Source: Adhaeribacter radiodurans (GTDB lineage: Bacteria; Bacteroidota; Bacteroidia; Cytophagales; Hymenobacteraceae). Taken from it: a stretch of 64,000 nt of DNA. Each line of letters opens with the position of its first letter. Positions within the stretch are counted from its first letter, which is position 1. The translations under genes were made by a program, and so were the position numbers. The notes below the pieces were generated by a model. The model was given only the letters and a program-made list of their open reading frames with translations. It was not told the origin of the DNA and ran no database searches. Below are positions 27,445 through 36,435 of the stretch, piece by piece. The DNA is taken from positions 1,550,001 to 1,614,000 of the forward strand of contig NZ_CP055153.1 in assembly GCF_014075995.1 (NCBI RefSeq), written 5' to 3'.

Positions 27445-27480
27445 AACAGAAAAGCCGGTCTACTCACCGGCTTTTCTGTT
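27445..27480 (-). terminator. Terminator of the DUF2723 gene, 15-bp arms
   Basis: Arms 27445-27459 and 27466-27480 (core AAAAGCCGGT) with a 6-base loop, about 28 bases after the DUF2723 stop codon. The outer AACAG/CTGTT bases also pair. Confidence 0.85.
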
Positions 27481-27508
27481 ATATTAACTTATTAAATAAA
27501 GTGAATTT

Positions 27509-30475
27509 TTATTGATTGCCACCATAATACCGCATAAACGTTTGTTCCATTTTACTGGCGCGATCATTTAAACCTAATGCCCGGGCGGCAAAAATGAGTT
27601 GTTGTAAAGTTATAAAGTTTGTTTGCATCTCCCGGTCAAACAGGCTGCCTTGTTCCGAATAATAAGCCAGGGCCTTGGCGGTACGTTGTTCTAGCTTATC
27701 CATAATTTCCAGTGCCTTTTGTTTTTCGCCTACTTTGTTTAAAGGTTCAATAAACTGCGGCGTGTAATAATCGTAAGGAATGGATTTATCCGGCATTACT
27801 TTAAAGCAATAATCCATTACTTCTTTTGCTTTAGCTGTGTTATTGCTCGCTAAATAAGCGGCAGCTAAGCGGTAAAATTTGTCGCGGGTATTAGGCGGTA
27901 ACTGACTAATGAAGCTTTCGTCGTAGAAAATACGTGGATTATCTAAATTACGCCATTGGAATTTCTTCATCATATTGTCGTACATCAGATCTTTGGCTAC
28001 GTAACCTTCTGCCTCGGCATCTTGGTTTTTAACCGGTAAAATCCGATACGCCAAGCCTTCTAACTGAAAGTAGGGTTGCAAATTCATGAAATCGGAACTG
28101 GACACCGTAGTGGAGAAATACACCGGACGTTTCCAGTCGTTAGTAGCCAAAATATCTAAAATGGCTAGGTGCTTCTTTTCTAAAGCCGATTTACCTATGT
28201 TCCATGCCATTTGATCAACAATCTGATTTTCCCGCTCTTTCGGTACAATACCGCTTTTTATTACGGCTTCTTTATTAACATTCAGGAAAAAGTTCTTCGT
28301 CGGGAAAGACATAAAAGGCTTACCTGTTTGAGCCGCTACCTGCAAAATCGGATGGTTTTGTTTTACTAGAGAAATAAACTGTTTTAAATCCATACCGGCT
28401 TTTACCTGCGGTTTTTCCATGAAAGGCAGATAATCATTGGTACCCTGACGATAATTTTCGTTTTCGAGGGATATAGGTAAGGGAGCGGACTTATACGAGC
28501 GGCGCTTCATCTGATCCAGGTACCAATCGGTATTTAAATAACTCAATACGGCTACCCGAACATCCGTCCGAAATCCTTCTACTTCCTGCGCGTACCAAAG
28601 CGGGAAAGTATCGTTATCGCCATTCGTAAACAAAATAGCATTAGGTGCGCAGGAACTCAATAAGTTTTTAGCCGAGTCAACGGTATTGTATTTATCAGAT
28701 CGGTCGTGGTCGTCCCAGCCCTGAACCGCCATAATAATAGGTACAATCAGGCAGAGTACAGAGGTCACTAAAGCCCGGGTAGTATAGTTACGAATAACTT
28801 TTTCGAGCAGAGCGGCTAGTCCAATTACCCCTAATCCAATCCAAATACAGAAAGCGTAGAACGAACCCGCAAAGGTGTAATCGCGTTCGCGGGGCTCAAT
28901 GGGTGGTTGGTTTAAGTAAAGCGCTATAGCAATACCTGTAAAGAAAAATATTAAGCCAACAATAAAGGCGTTTTTTTCATCTTTTCGCGCCTGAAAAAAC
29001 AATCCTATTAATCCTAGGATCAATGGTAGCATGTAAAAGTTATTACGCGCTTTGCTATCCGCTACCCGTGGCGGCAGGTTATCCGTGCGTTCAACGGGCC
29101 ACAGAACACCCGATTGTTGCACATCCCCGTCGCGTCCCACAAAATTCCACAAAAAGTAGCGCCAATACATGTGCCCCAATTGGTAATTAAACAGAAAAGA
29201 CAAGTTTTGCCCCATCGTAGGCTTCTGACCTTCCTGAATATCTACCCATTTTTTATATTCCTGAATATGTTGCGGCTGTGGACTATAAATCCGGGGTAGC
29301 AAAGCCATATCCTTAGGGTCATAAACAGGTTCTATTTTGTAATCTACTATTTCGTATTTGTCTTTACCTTTAACGTAACGCGGTTCACCTTCTTTCTGGT
29401 CGATAACTTCGCCACTAAATTGGGGACCGTACAATAGCGGACGATCGCCGTATTGCTCACGCTTTAAATACGATACAAAGCTTACAATATTCTCCGGATC
29501 GTTTTCATCAATGGTAGGATCGTAAGTAGAACGAATCGGAATGATCAGGTAAGAAGAGTAGCCAATTAAAATAAAGATAAAGCAAAGCAATGCCGTATTC
29601 AAAACTTGATTTCCGCGTTTATGCGAGTATAACAAGCCGTATATAATAGCCGCCAGAAATAATACTAAGAATATAATAATTCCGCTGCCGAAAGGTAAAC
29701 CAATATTATTGATAAAAAATACTTCGAACCGGCCGGCCAACGATGGTAGACCTGGAATAATTCCCCACAAAATTATTCCTATAATTAAAGCACTGGTTAC
29801 AAAAGTAAATACCACACCTTTGGTAGAAATTTTGCCTAAATTAGTTCTGTAATAATAAATAAAGGCAAGAGCAGGAACAGCCAGCAAATTGAGCAAATGC
29901 ACCCCAATAGATAAACCAATCATGTAAGCTATCAAAATAAGCCATTTATCAGCTGCAGCCCGATCCGTCTTACTTTCCCACTTCAGCATAGCCCAAAAAA
30001 CAAATGCTGTAAAGAACGATGACATGGCATAAACTTCAGCCTCAACTGCCGAAAACCAGAATGAATCTGAAAAAGTAAAAGCTAAAGCTCCAACTACCCC
30101 ACTACCTAAAATTAAGAGACTTTGACCAGCTGAAGGTTGACCATCTTCTGATTTCACGATTAGCTTCCGGGCAAGTATGGTAATGGTCCAGAATAAGAAT
30201 AATACAGTACCGCTGCTCATTAAACCAGATAAGAAGTTAATAAGAGGAGCAACTTTTAGCACATCATCGCCAGCGAATAAAGAGAAAATACGGCCAATTA
30301 ATAAGAAAAATGGTGCGCCTGGAGGATGCGGAACTAATAATTTGTAGGCACAGGCAATAAACTCTCCGGCATCCCAAAAACTGGCAGTAGGTTCAATAGT
30401 TAAGCCATAAACAAGCGTAGCCATTACAAAAACCATCCAACCAACAATGTTGTTAATTCTATTAAACTGAATCAT
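27509..30475 (-). CDS. DUF2723 integral membrane protein (GT-C glycosyltransferase-like)
   Basis: A 988-residue protein. About twelve hydrophobic helices occupy the first 600 residues; the last 380 are mostly soluble. The first extracytoplasmic loop has SFWDAGEFIACAYKL with D35 and E38. An acidic pair at this place is typical of GT-C enzymes such as protein O-mannosyltransferases. Bacteroidota use such enzymes for protein O-glycosylation or lipid-linked sugar transfer. The activity here is inferred from topology and the acidic motif. It is a single-gene unit. Confidence 0.85.
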   Translation of the reverse strand: MIQFNRINNIVGWMVFVMATLVYGLTIEPTASFWDAGEFIACAYKLLVPHPPGAPFFLLIGRIFSLFAGDDVLKVAPLINFLSGLMSSGTVLFLFWTITILARKLIVKSEDGQPSAGQSLLILGSGVVGALAFTFSDSFWFSAVEAEVYAMSSFFTAFVFWAMLKWESKTDRAAADKWLILIAYMIGLSIGVHLLNLLAVPALAFIYYYRTNLGKISTKGVVFTFVTSALIIGIILWGIIPGLPSLAGRFEVFFINNIGLPFGSGIIIFLVLFLAAIIYGLLYSHKRGNQVLNTALLCFIFILIGYSSYLIIPIRSTYDPTIDENDPENIVSFVSYLKREQYGDRPLLYGPQFSGEVIDQKEGEPRYVKGKDKYEIVDYKIEPVYDPKDMALLPRIYSPQPQHIQEYKKWVDIQEGQKPTMGQNLSFLFNYQLGHMYWRYFLWNFVGRDGDVQQSGVLWPVERTDNLPPRVADSKARNNFYMLPLILGLIGLFFQARKDEKNAFIVGLIFFFTGIAIALYLNQPPIEPRERDYTFAGSFYAFCIWIGLGVIGLAALLEKVIRNYTTRALVTSVLCLIVPIIMAVQGWDDHDRSDKYNTVDSAKNLLSSCAPNAILFTNGDNDTFPLWYAQEVEGFRTDVRVAVLSYLNTDWYLDQMKRRSYKSAPLPISLENENYRQGTNDYLPFMEKPQVKAGMDLKQFISLVKQNHPILQVAAQTGKPFMSFPTKNFFLNVNKEAVIKSGIVPKERENQIVDQMAWNIGKSALEKKHLAILDILATNDWKRPVYFSTTVSSSDFMNLQPYFQLEGLAYRILPVKNQDAEAEGYVAKDLMYDNMMKKFQWRNLDNPRIFYDESFISQLPPNTRDKFYRLAAAYLASNNTAKAKEVMDYCFKVMPDKSIPYDYYTPQFIEPLNKVGEKQKALEIMDKLEQRTAKALAYYSEQGSLFDREMQTNFITLQQLIFAARALGLNDRASKMEQTFMRYYGGNQ

Positions 30476-30552
30476 AAAGCTTATTTGAAAGAATCCCCGA
30501 AAGTAATAAATTAAGTTTTATAAAGAGTGGTGTGAATATAAATTTCAAAAAA

Positions 30553-30576
30553 ATAGCCGGCTATTGGGCCGGCTAT
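30553..30576 (-). terminator. Terminator of the short T9SS protein gene
   Basis: Arms 30553-30560 and 30569-30576 (ATAGCCGG and its complement), followed on the minus strand by a run of seven T. It lies 26 bases after the stop codon. Confidence 0.78.
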
Positions 30577-30601
30577 CTTATTAAACTATTTTAAGTAAAA
30601 T

Positions 30602-31195
30602 TTATTGTTGCAAAATCAAGCGTTTGGTTTCTACCATTTTGTCATTTACTAGCAAACTATAGAAATAAATGCCTGCGGGCCGATCCGATAAATCAATAGA
30701 GATATCGGCTGCATTTGCGTTTTCTCCTAAAGTAATAGTCTGAATAACCTTACCAATGGTATTAGATATTTTTATTTTGTAAATATCACCAGAAGTTTGA
30801 GTTAACGAAATGGTAACACGACCCTTTGATGGGTTTGGATAGGCACTTAAAGTAGGAAGTAACCTAGTTTTGCCTCCATCAGTACCAATACCATTTTGCA
30901 CCGGTCCTACGCCTAACATATGGCTGTTGCCTGTAGTAGCAGTATAATGTACAAATTTTTTACTAGCAAAAGGTTTTAGTAAGTCAGAGGAAAAATTGGC
31001 GAAACTAAAAGAAGGCCAAGAATTATAAACAGCTGCTATTGTTGGCTCCACTTTGTCGGTGTGCCAGGCTGAAATAATTGCTGGAGTATAACCGTTCTTA
31101 GGTACATCTGTAATGGTCAATCTTTTATTAGCATGCCCTGCCAGGCAGGACCCTACCAATAAGAAAAAGACCCCTATTTTAGTAAAAGTATTCAT
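30602..31195 (-). CDS. Short T9SS type A sorting-domain protein
   Basis: A 197-residue exported protein. The signal peptide (FFLLVGSCLAGHA, residues 10-22) is followed by about 90 residues with no recognised domain. A type A C-terminal sorting domain comes last: SAYPNPSKGRVTISLTQ, IKISNTIGKVIQ, DLSDRPAGIYFYSL and a basic KRLILQQ tail. It should pass the inner membrane by Sec and the outer membrane by the type IX system. The passenger is too short to be an enzyme I recognise. A promoter-like box lies about 200 bases upstream. Confidence 0.87.
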   Translation of the reverse strand: MNTFTKIGVFFLLVGSCLAGHANKRLTITDVPKNGYTPAIISAWHTDKVEPTIAAVYNSWPSFSFANFSSDLLKPFASKKFVHYTATTGNSHMLGVGPVQNGIGTDGGKTRLLPTLSAYPNPSKGRVTISLTQTSGDIYKIKISNTIGKVIQTITLGENANAADISIDLSDRPAGIYFYSLLVNDKMVETKRLILQQ

Positions 31196-31394
31196 ATCAT
31201 ATATTTAACTTTTCGTATCTGCTTTAAATCTGAAAAAACAAATGTACAGTTTATGGAAAAAAATACAAATGTTTTTACCGCTACTTCGGACAGAATTACC
31301 GAATGTAACTTTTTTAAAGAACTATTTTACTTAATACAAGGATTATGCCTGAATAAGCACTTGCATTCATAACCTTAATTAGGCTAATTTACCT

Positions 31395-31402
31395 CAAAGA
31401 TA
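31395..31402 (-). promoter_or_regulatory. Candidate -7 box (TATCTTTG) for the short T9SS gene
   Basis: Exact TAnnTTTG match on the minus strand in the 388-base AT-rich gap between the T9SS gene and birA. It implies a leader of about 190 bases. The rest of the gap (31196-31583) shows no coding remnant or hairpin that I can support. Confidence 0.35.
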
Positions 31403-31583
31403 GCAATATTAAGTTTAATGTAAATAATTATTTTATAAGTAATTACGAATTTAATCAATCATTTAAATAGGTACAATACAAATAAAGTATTAGAAATGTT
31501 TAATTTTTTAATATATAGGCAGTTTCTTAAATCTATTCTTAATAAATGCCTAAGTTTATGAATATTTTACATTAAACTAGCAT

Positions 31584-32366
31584 TTACAAAAAAGCTATTT
31601 CCTTGAAATTAAAATAACGTAAATCTTTATTTATTTGCACTGCTAAGCGTCCTACCGGGTCAATTCCTACTATTTGTCCTTCCACTATTTGTTCGTCAAT
31701 CTTAAAATTATGCAAGGATTGGTAACGATAAAGCACTTGTAAATACGCAAACTTTATTTTTTCTAACTGATTGCGCTTTAATTCTAAATACCCTTTCTCA
31801 ATTTGCTCTAATAATTTTTCAATTAGTAAAACTAAATTAAATTCTCTGTGGCAGAGGTTAGCTAAGGAGGTAGCTTGCGGGGAATTGAATATTTTCTGAT
31901 TTACGTTTAAACCAATTCCTACTACCGAATGTTGTAAATTAACGCCGCTAATACTGTTTTGAATTAATACACCTGCTAATTTTTTATTTCCCGCAACAAT
32001 ATCGTTTGGCCATTTAACTTGGATAATATTAGGGGCCACATTGTGCAACATATCCAGAATAGCAAGCGACACGCTCATGGTTAAATAAAATTGTTGCTGG
32101 GTAGTTAAAAAATTGGGCTTTAAAATTAGGGATAAAGTGATATTTTTGTCCGGCTCGGCTTCCCAGGTGTTTCCGCGTTGTCCTTGGCCGGCTGTTTGAT
32201 AGTCGGTAATTACGACACAACCTTCAATGGCTTCATTTTTGAGAAGCATTTCGTAAGCTACCGTGTTAGTGGAGGCGCAACTTGGTAGATAAATTAGTTG
32301 TTTACCAATAAATAAGGTTTTAGGTAGGTAGGTAGGCAAAATATTTTTGTATAATTGATAGCTCAA
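31584..32366 (-). CDS. birA: Biotin-[acetyl-CoA-carboxylase] ligase
   Basis: It attaches biotin to the carboxyl carrier protein through biotinyl-AMP in the cytoplasm. The 260-residue (or slightly shorter) protein is of the short class without an N-terminal DNA-binding domain. Motifs are STNTVAYEML, the adenylate-binding loop TAGQGQRGNTWEA, VKWPNDIVAGNKKLAGVLI, and a C-terminal SH3-like cap (GQIVGIDPVGRLAVQ). The frame begins at a TTG at 32366, which itself overlaps a TACTTTTG promoter-type box (32364-32371). A TTG at 32339 would give a start after that box, so the true start is uncertain. It diverges from rsfS with 15 bases between frames. Confidence 0.92.
   Translation of the reverse strand: MSYQLYKNILPTYLPKTLFIGKQLIYLPSCASTNTVAYEMLLKNEAIEGCVVITDYQTAGQGQRGNTWEAEPDKNITLSLILKPNFLTTQQQFYLTMSVSLAILDMLHNVAPNIIQVKWPNDIVAGNKKLAGVLIQNSISGVNLQHSVVGIGLNVNQKIFNSPQATSLANLCHREFNLVLLIEKLLEQIEKGYLELKRNQLEKIKFAYLQVLYRYQSLHNFKIDEQIVEGQIVGIDPVGRLAVQINKDLRYFNFKEIAFL
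32321..32336. repeat. Tetranucleotide repeat (TAGG)4 in the birA 5' region
   Basis: Four perfect tandem copies of TAGG (CCTA on the coding strand), encoding the P-T-Y-L-P stretch before the conserved part of BirA and just after the candidate TTG start at 32339. Confidence 0.9.
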
Positions 32367-32381
32367 AAGTAAAAATATAAA

Positions 32382-32771
32382 ATGATAAAAAAGAGAATTA
32401 AGGAAGAGTCAGACATATTGACAGAAGTTATAATTAAAGGCATGCAAGAAAAGAAAGCTTCTGACATAGTTGTGATTGACCTTAAATCAATGAAAAACGC
32501 CGTTTCTGATTATTTTGTAATTAGTTCGGCTAATTCCGACACCCAATTAGATGCTGTTGCCCGTTCGGTTGAAGAAGAAGTTTTTAAAGCTCTTCAGCAA
32601 AATCCTTGGCAGAGTGAAGGCAGAATCAATAAAGAGTGGATTCTTTTAGATTACGTGGATGTAGTAGTTCATATTTTTCTGAAAGAAAAACGCGAATTTT
32701 ATGCGCTGGAAGAACTCTGGGGCGATGCTCCAATCCGTTATGTGGAAACGGAAGCTGTAAAAGTTGTTTAA
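32382..32771 (+). CDS. rsfS: Ribosomal silencing factor RsfS
   Basis: RsfS binds ribosomal protein uL14 and stops subunit joining in starvation. The 129-residue protein has the typical core: KKASDIVVIDLK, DYFVISSANSDTQLDAVARSVEEEV, WILLDYVDVVVHIFLKEKREFYALEELWGDAP. Length and order match the family. It is the first gene of the rightward run that continues with ftsH 60 bases later. In the Bacteroidota the rsfS-ftsH neighbourhood is common. Confidence 0.95.
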   Translation: MIKKRIKEESDILTEVIIKGMQEKKASDIVVIDLKSMKNAVSDYFVISSANSDTQLDAVARSVEEEVFKALQQNPWQSEGRINKEWILLDYVDVVVHIFLKEKREFYALEELWGDAPIRYVETEAVKVV

Positions 32772-32780
32772 TCACAATCA

Positions 32781-32805
32781 GAACATTTGCCGTAAACAAA
32801 TGTTC
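32781..32805. terminator. Hairpin between rsfS and ftsH (possible attenuator)
   Basis: Perfect 9-bp arms GAACATTTG (32781-32789) and CAAATGTTC (32797-32805), 7-base loop, followed by TTTATTTACTTG. The stem is AT-rich and weak, so it may lower but not stop readthrough into ftsH, or act as a protein-binding site. Confidence 0.4.
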
Positions 32806-32831
32806 TTTATTTACTTGTAATTTTAAAATTC

Positions 32832-34979
32832 ATGGCTGAAAAGAATTCTAATAAGAAAAAGAAAATAAACATACCCAATAACCCACCGCGCCCTACTATG
32901 CAGATGTGGGTTTTGGCTGCTTTAGTGTTTTTGATATTTGGTATTGCTTATTTCAACCGCAGTAATTCAACTATTGCTATTAACCAGCAACGCTTCGAAG
33001 AAATGATGTTGAGTCGTGATGTGAAAAGCTTAATAATGGTTAACGGACGCTTGGTGGAAGTATCGTTAAAAGAAGAAGCATTACAAAACGACAAATATAG
33101 ACAAGAACTGACTGGTCGCGGGGCTTTTGCTTTGGAACAAGGTCCGCAGTATCACTTGCCTATTATTTCCCCGGAAGTATTTAAAGAAGATTTTGATAAA
33201 ATTCAGGAAAATATTCCGAAAGAAGAGCGTATTGGTTTTGAAATTGAAAACCGTACCGGTTTTACCGATATGTTCGTGAACTGGGGCTTTATTATAATTT
33301 TATTATTTGGTTTCTGGTTCTTAATGCGTCGGGTAACTAATGGTGCCGGTGGAGGACAAATTTTTAATATTGGTAAATCGCGGGCCGCTTTATTCGATGC
33401 CGAAAACAAGGTTAAAGTTACCTTTAAAGACGTGGCTGGTCTGGAAGAAGCCAAAGAAGAAATTCAGGAAATTGTAGAGTTCTTAAAGAATCCGGCCAAA
33501 TTTACTGTTTTGGGTGGTAAAATTCCGAAAGGTGCTTTGTTGGTTGGCCCTCCGGGTACTGGTAAAACTTTGTTAGCCAAGGCAGTTGCCGGCGAAGCAG
33601 ATGTTCCCTTCTTCTCCCTTTCTGGTTCTGACTTTGTGGAAATGTTCGTGGGGGTAGGTGCTGCCCGGGTACGGGATTTGTTTAAGCAAGCAAAAGCAAA
33701 AGCTCCTTGTATTATATTTATTGATGAGATTGATGCAATTGGTCGCTCGCGGAGCCGGGGACAAGTACCCGGTGGAAATGATGAACGGGAAAACACTTTG
33801 AACTCCTTACTGGTAGAAATGGATGGTTTTGGTACTGATTCCGGCGTTATTATTTTAGCCGCTACCAACCGCCCCGATACCTTAGACTCAGCTTTATTAC
33901 GTCCAGGTCGTTTCGACCGTCAGATTAGTATTGATAAACCCGATATCATTGGTCGTACCGAAATTTTCCGGGTGCATTTAACACCTTTAGCTTTATCTGA
34001 AGACGTAGATCCAAAGAAATTAGCTGCTCAAACTCCTGGTTTTGCTGGTGCCGAAATTGCTAACGTGTGTAACGAAGCTGCCTTAATTGCAGCTCGCCGC
34101 GATAAGAAAAAAGTAGAATTACAAGACTTTAACGATGCCATTGACCGGGTAATTGGTGGTTTAGAAAAGAAAAACAAAATCATTTCGCCGGAAGAGAAAA
34201 AGATTGTTGCTTATCACGAAGCGGGCCACGCGATTGCCGGTTGGTTCCTGGAACACTGCGATCCATTAGTAAAAGTTAGTATTGTACCTCGTGGTATTGC
34301 CGCTTTGGGTTATGCGCAATATTTACCTAAAGAACAGTTTTTGTATACTACCGAACAGTTAATCGACGAAATGTGCATGGCCTTAGGAGGCCGGGCCGCA
34401 GAAGAGTTAGTTTTTGGTAAAATTTCAACAGGTGCCCTGAGCGATTTGGAGCGTATTACTAAAATGGCTTACAGCATTGTGACCATGTACGGTATGAATG
34501 AAAAAATTGGTAACGTATCGTTTTACGATTCCAAACAATCAGATTACTCGTTCAACAAACCCTATTCCGATGCTACTGCTCAAACCATCGATGATGAGGT
34601 TCGGCGTATTATTACAGATGCCTATAACCGCACCAAAGAATTACTTACCAGCAAAATGAATGAGTTGGAAGTGGTTGCGCAGGAGCTATTAGCAAAAGAA
34701 ATACTTTTCCAAACTGATTTAGAGCGGTTAGTAGGTAAACGGCCTTTTGCTGGTTTAACTACTTTACAGGCGCACATGTCGGGTACGGATCGTAGCCAAA
34801 CTTTAAGTGAGGTAGAGCAGCAGGTTGCTGCCCATTTACACGATAATGGTAGCCAAAACGGTCAGTCTTCTGAAAATAATAATACGGCTACTTCCGAGAA
34901 TGGCTCCGAAGCGAAAAAGCAGGAGGAACCAGAACGCGAAGGTGCTTCGCCAGGACAGACGTATTCTTTTGATTCTTAA
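32832..34979 (+). CDS. ftsH: ATP-dependent zinc metalloprotease FtsH
   Basis: Membrane-anchored AAA+ protease for quality control of membrane proteins and regulators. The 715-residue protein has helix 1 (residues 24-41), a periplasmic domain of about 105 residues, and helix 2 (about 150-166). The AAA+ domain has Walker A GPPGTGKT at 239-246, Walker [10 protein letters not shown] and the arginine-finger region RPGRFDR at 357-363. The protease motif HEAGH is at 462-466. The last about 60 residues are acidic and low complexity (Asn/Ser/Glu). All catalytic residues are present. Confidence 0.98.
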   Translation: MAEKNSNKKKKINIPNNPPRPTMQMWVLAALVFLIFGIAYFNRSNSTIAINQQRFEEMMLSRDVKSLIMVNGRLVEVSLKEEALQNDKYRQELTGRGAFALEQGPQYHLPIISPEVFKEDFDKIQENIPKEERIGFEIENRTGFTDMFVNWGFIIILLFGFWFLMRRVTNGAGGGQIFNIGKSRAALFDAENKVKVTFKDVAGLEEAKEEIQEIVEFLKNPAKFTVLGGKIPKGALLVGPPGTGKTLLAKAVAGEADVPFFSLSGSDFVEMFVGVGAARVRDLFKQAKAKAPCIIFIDEIDAIGRSRSRGQVPGGNDERENTLNSLLVEMDGFGTDSGVIILAATNRPDTLDSALLRPGRFDRQISIDKPDIIGRTEIFRVHLTPLALSEDVDPKKLAAQTPGFAGAEIANVCNEAALIAARRDKKKVELQDFNDAIDRVIGGLEKKNKIISPEEKKIVAYHEAGHAIAGWFLEHCDPLVKVSIVPRGIAALGYAQYLPKEQFLYTTEQLIDEMCMALGGRAAEELVFGKISTGALSDLERITKMAYSIVTMYGMNEKIGNVSFYDSKQSDYSFNKPYSDATAQTIDDEVRRIITDAYNRTKELLTSKMNELEVVAQELLAKEILFQTDLERLVGKRPFAGLTTLQAHMSGTDRSQTLSEVEQQVAAHLHDNGSQNGQSSENNNTATSENGSEAKKQEEPEREGASPGQTYSFDS

Positions 34980-35009
34980 TAAACCTTTTATTTTATTTCG
35001 GTAGTTGGC

Positions 35010-35660
35010 ATGTACGAAGCTCGATCCAGAGATATTGTTTTACGGAAAGTACGCGAGGCGCTGGCGAAGTCAGCGCCCGTTGTACCTCCTACTCCTGATT
35101 TTAGTGCTGATTTGTATCTGCCGGTTGAAGATGATTTATCGGTTACTTTTGCTACGAACTTTCTAAAAAACAGCGGTACCTTTATTTATTGCGAGTCAGA
35201 AGAAGATTTCTATGATCAATTGTTTGCCTACAAGCAAGAAAAAGATATTCAGCATTTATACGTTTGGGAACAGGAATGGCAAACCAAGTTATATGCAGCC
35301 GGCATTCATTATCTCGAAGATGAAACTAATTTTGTAAAACAAGGAGAGGCTGGATTAACTACTTGCGAGTCCTTAATTGCTCGAACCGGGAGTATTTTTG
35401 TGAGTGGCGCTAACGAAAGTGGTCGTCGTTTAAGTATTTACCCCGAAAAACATTTAGTAGTTGCTAAAATGACTCAATTGGTGCCCGATATTAAAGACGG
35501 ACTGCAATTATTTAAACAAAAATACGGCAGCAAAATACCTTCTATGATTTCGTTGGTTAGTGGCCCCAGTAGAACTGCCGATATCGAAAAAACACTAGTA
35601 ATGGGTGCGCATGGCCCGCGCGAACTGGTTCTTTTCCTGATTGATGATATCGCCCATTAA
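35010..35660 (+). CDS. LUD-domain protein (LutC/YkgG family)
   Basis: A 216-residue cytoplasmic protein of the LUD fold: N-terminal RDIVLRKVREAL helix, DETNFVKQGEAGLTTCESLIARTGSIFVS, VVAKMTQLVPDIKDGLQ, and the C-terminal SLVSGPSRTADIEKTLVMGAHGPRELVLFLID. In other bacteria LutC works with LutA and LutB in lactate oxidation. Those partners are missing here, and the gene sits between ftsH (30 bases upstream) and the LpxH-like gene (17-base overlap), so a lactate role is not supported by context. Confidence 0.9.
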   Translation: MYEARSRDIVLRKVREALAKSAPVVPPTPDFSADLYLPVEDDLSVTFATNFLKNSGTFIYCESEEDFYDQLFAYKQEKDIQHLYVWEQEWQTKLYAAGIHYLEDETNFVKQGEAGLTTCESLIARTGSIFVSGANESGRRLSIYPEKHLVVAKMTQLVPDIKDGLQLFKQKYGSKIPSMISLVSGPSRTADIEKTLVMGAHGPRELVLFLIDDIAH

Positions 35661-36435
35661 GCAATTACCTTCCGGAAAAAAAATATACTTTGCCTCTGAT
35701 TTTCACTTAGGCGTACCAGATGCTGCCAGCAGTTTAGCCCGCGAGAAAAAAATTGTCCGTTGGCTCGATCAAATAAAAACCGATGCGGAACTTATTATTC
35801 TAGTAGGTGATATCTTTGATTTCTGGTTTGAATATAAACATGCCATTCCCCGAGGTTTTATTCGATTGCAAGGCAAACTTGCAGAACTTACAGATAGCGG
35901 GATAGCCGTTTACTTTTTTACGGGTAACCACGATATGTGGATGTTTGATTATTTTACGAAAGAGTTAAATATACCTATCATCCGTAAGCCTATATCTACG
36001 CAATTTGGAGATAAAACTTTTTATATCGGCCATGGCGATGGATTAGGCCCAAAAGATTTTACGTATAAAGTACTTAAACGCATTTTTGCTAATAAAGCTT
36101 GCCAGTGGTTATTTGCCCGGGTTCATCCAAATTTGGGTATTGGCCTGGCAGCACAATGGTCACGACGTAGTCGTATTAGCAATACCGTAAAAGACGAAGT
36201 GTTTAAAGGCGAAAAGGAGTGGTTAATTACTTATTGTCGGGAAATGGAACAACATACGCACCACGACTTTTACGTTTTTGGGCACCGGCATCTTCCGTTG
36301 GATTTAGCGATAAACAACCAGGCCCGATACGTAAATTTAGGTGAATGGGTAAATTTTTATTCTTATGCCGAGTTTGACGGTCATCAACTCATCTTAAAGT
36401 ACTTTGAAAAGGAAGAAAAACTTAAGAGTTTATAA
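35644..36435 (+). CDS. UDP-2,3-diacylglucosamine diphosphatase-like metallophosphoesterase
   Basis: A 263-residue calcineurin-fold phosphoesterase. Metal-binding motifs in order: FASDFHLG (DxH), GDIFDFWFEYK, TGNHDMWM (GNHD), YIGHGDGLGP, and FGHRHLPLD (GHxH). The FDFWFEYK and HGDGLG signatures are those of the LpxH group, which cleaves UDP-2,3-diacyl-GlcN to lipid X in lipid A synthesis at the inner membrane. An in-frame TTG lies at 35641, but the ATG at 35644 is preferred. It overlaps the LUD gene and its own end overlaps the next frame. Confidence 0.88.
   Translation: MISPIKQLPSGKKIYFASDFHLGVPDAASSLAREKKIVRWLDQIKTDAELIILVGDIFDFWFEYKHAIPRGFIRLQGKLAELTDSGIAVYFFTGNHDMWMFDYFTKELNIPIIRKPISTQFGDKTFYIGHGDGLGPKDFTYKVLKRIFANKACQWLFARVHPNLGIGLAAQWSRRSRISNTVKDEVFKGEKEWLITYCREMEQHTHHDFYVFGHRHLPLDLAINNQARYVNLGEWVNFYSYAEFDGHQLILKYFEKEEKLKSL

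Noticed and set aside
33203-33868. Two leftward open frames (83 and 134 codons) inside ftsH
   Set aside because: They lie antisense to a highly conserved gene and their residues have no recognisable domain; they are shadows of the ftsH codons.
35010-35660. LUD gene as part of a lactate-oxidation operon
   Set aside because: LutA and LutB partners are not adjacent; the neighbours are ftsH and an LpxH-like gene.
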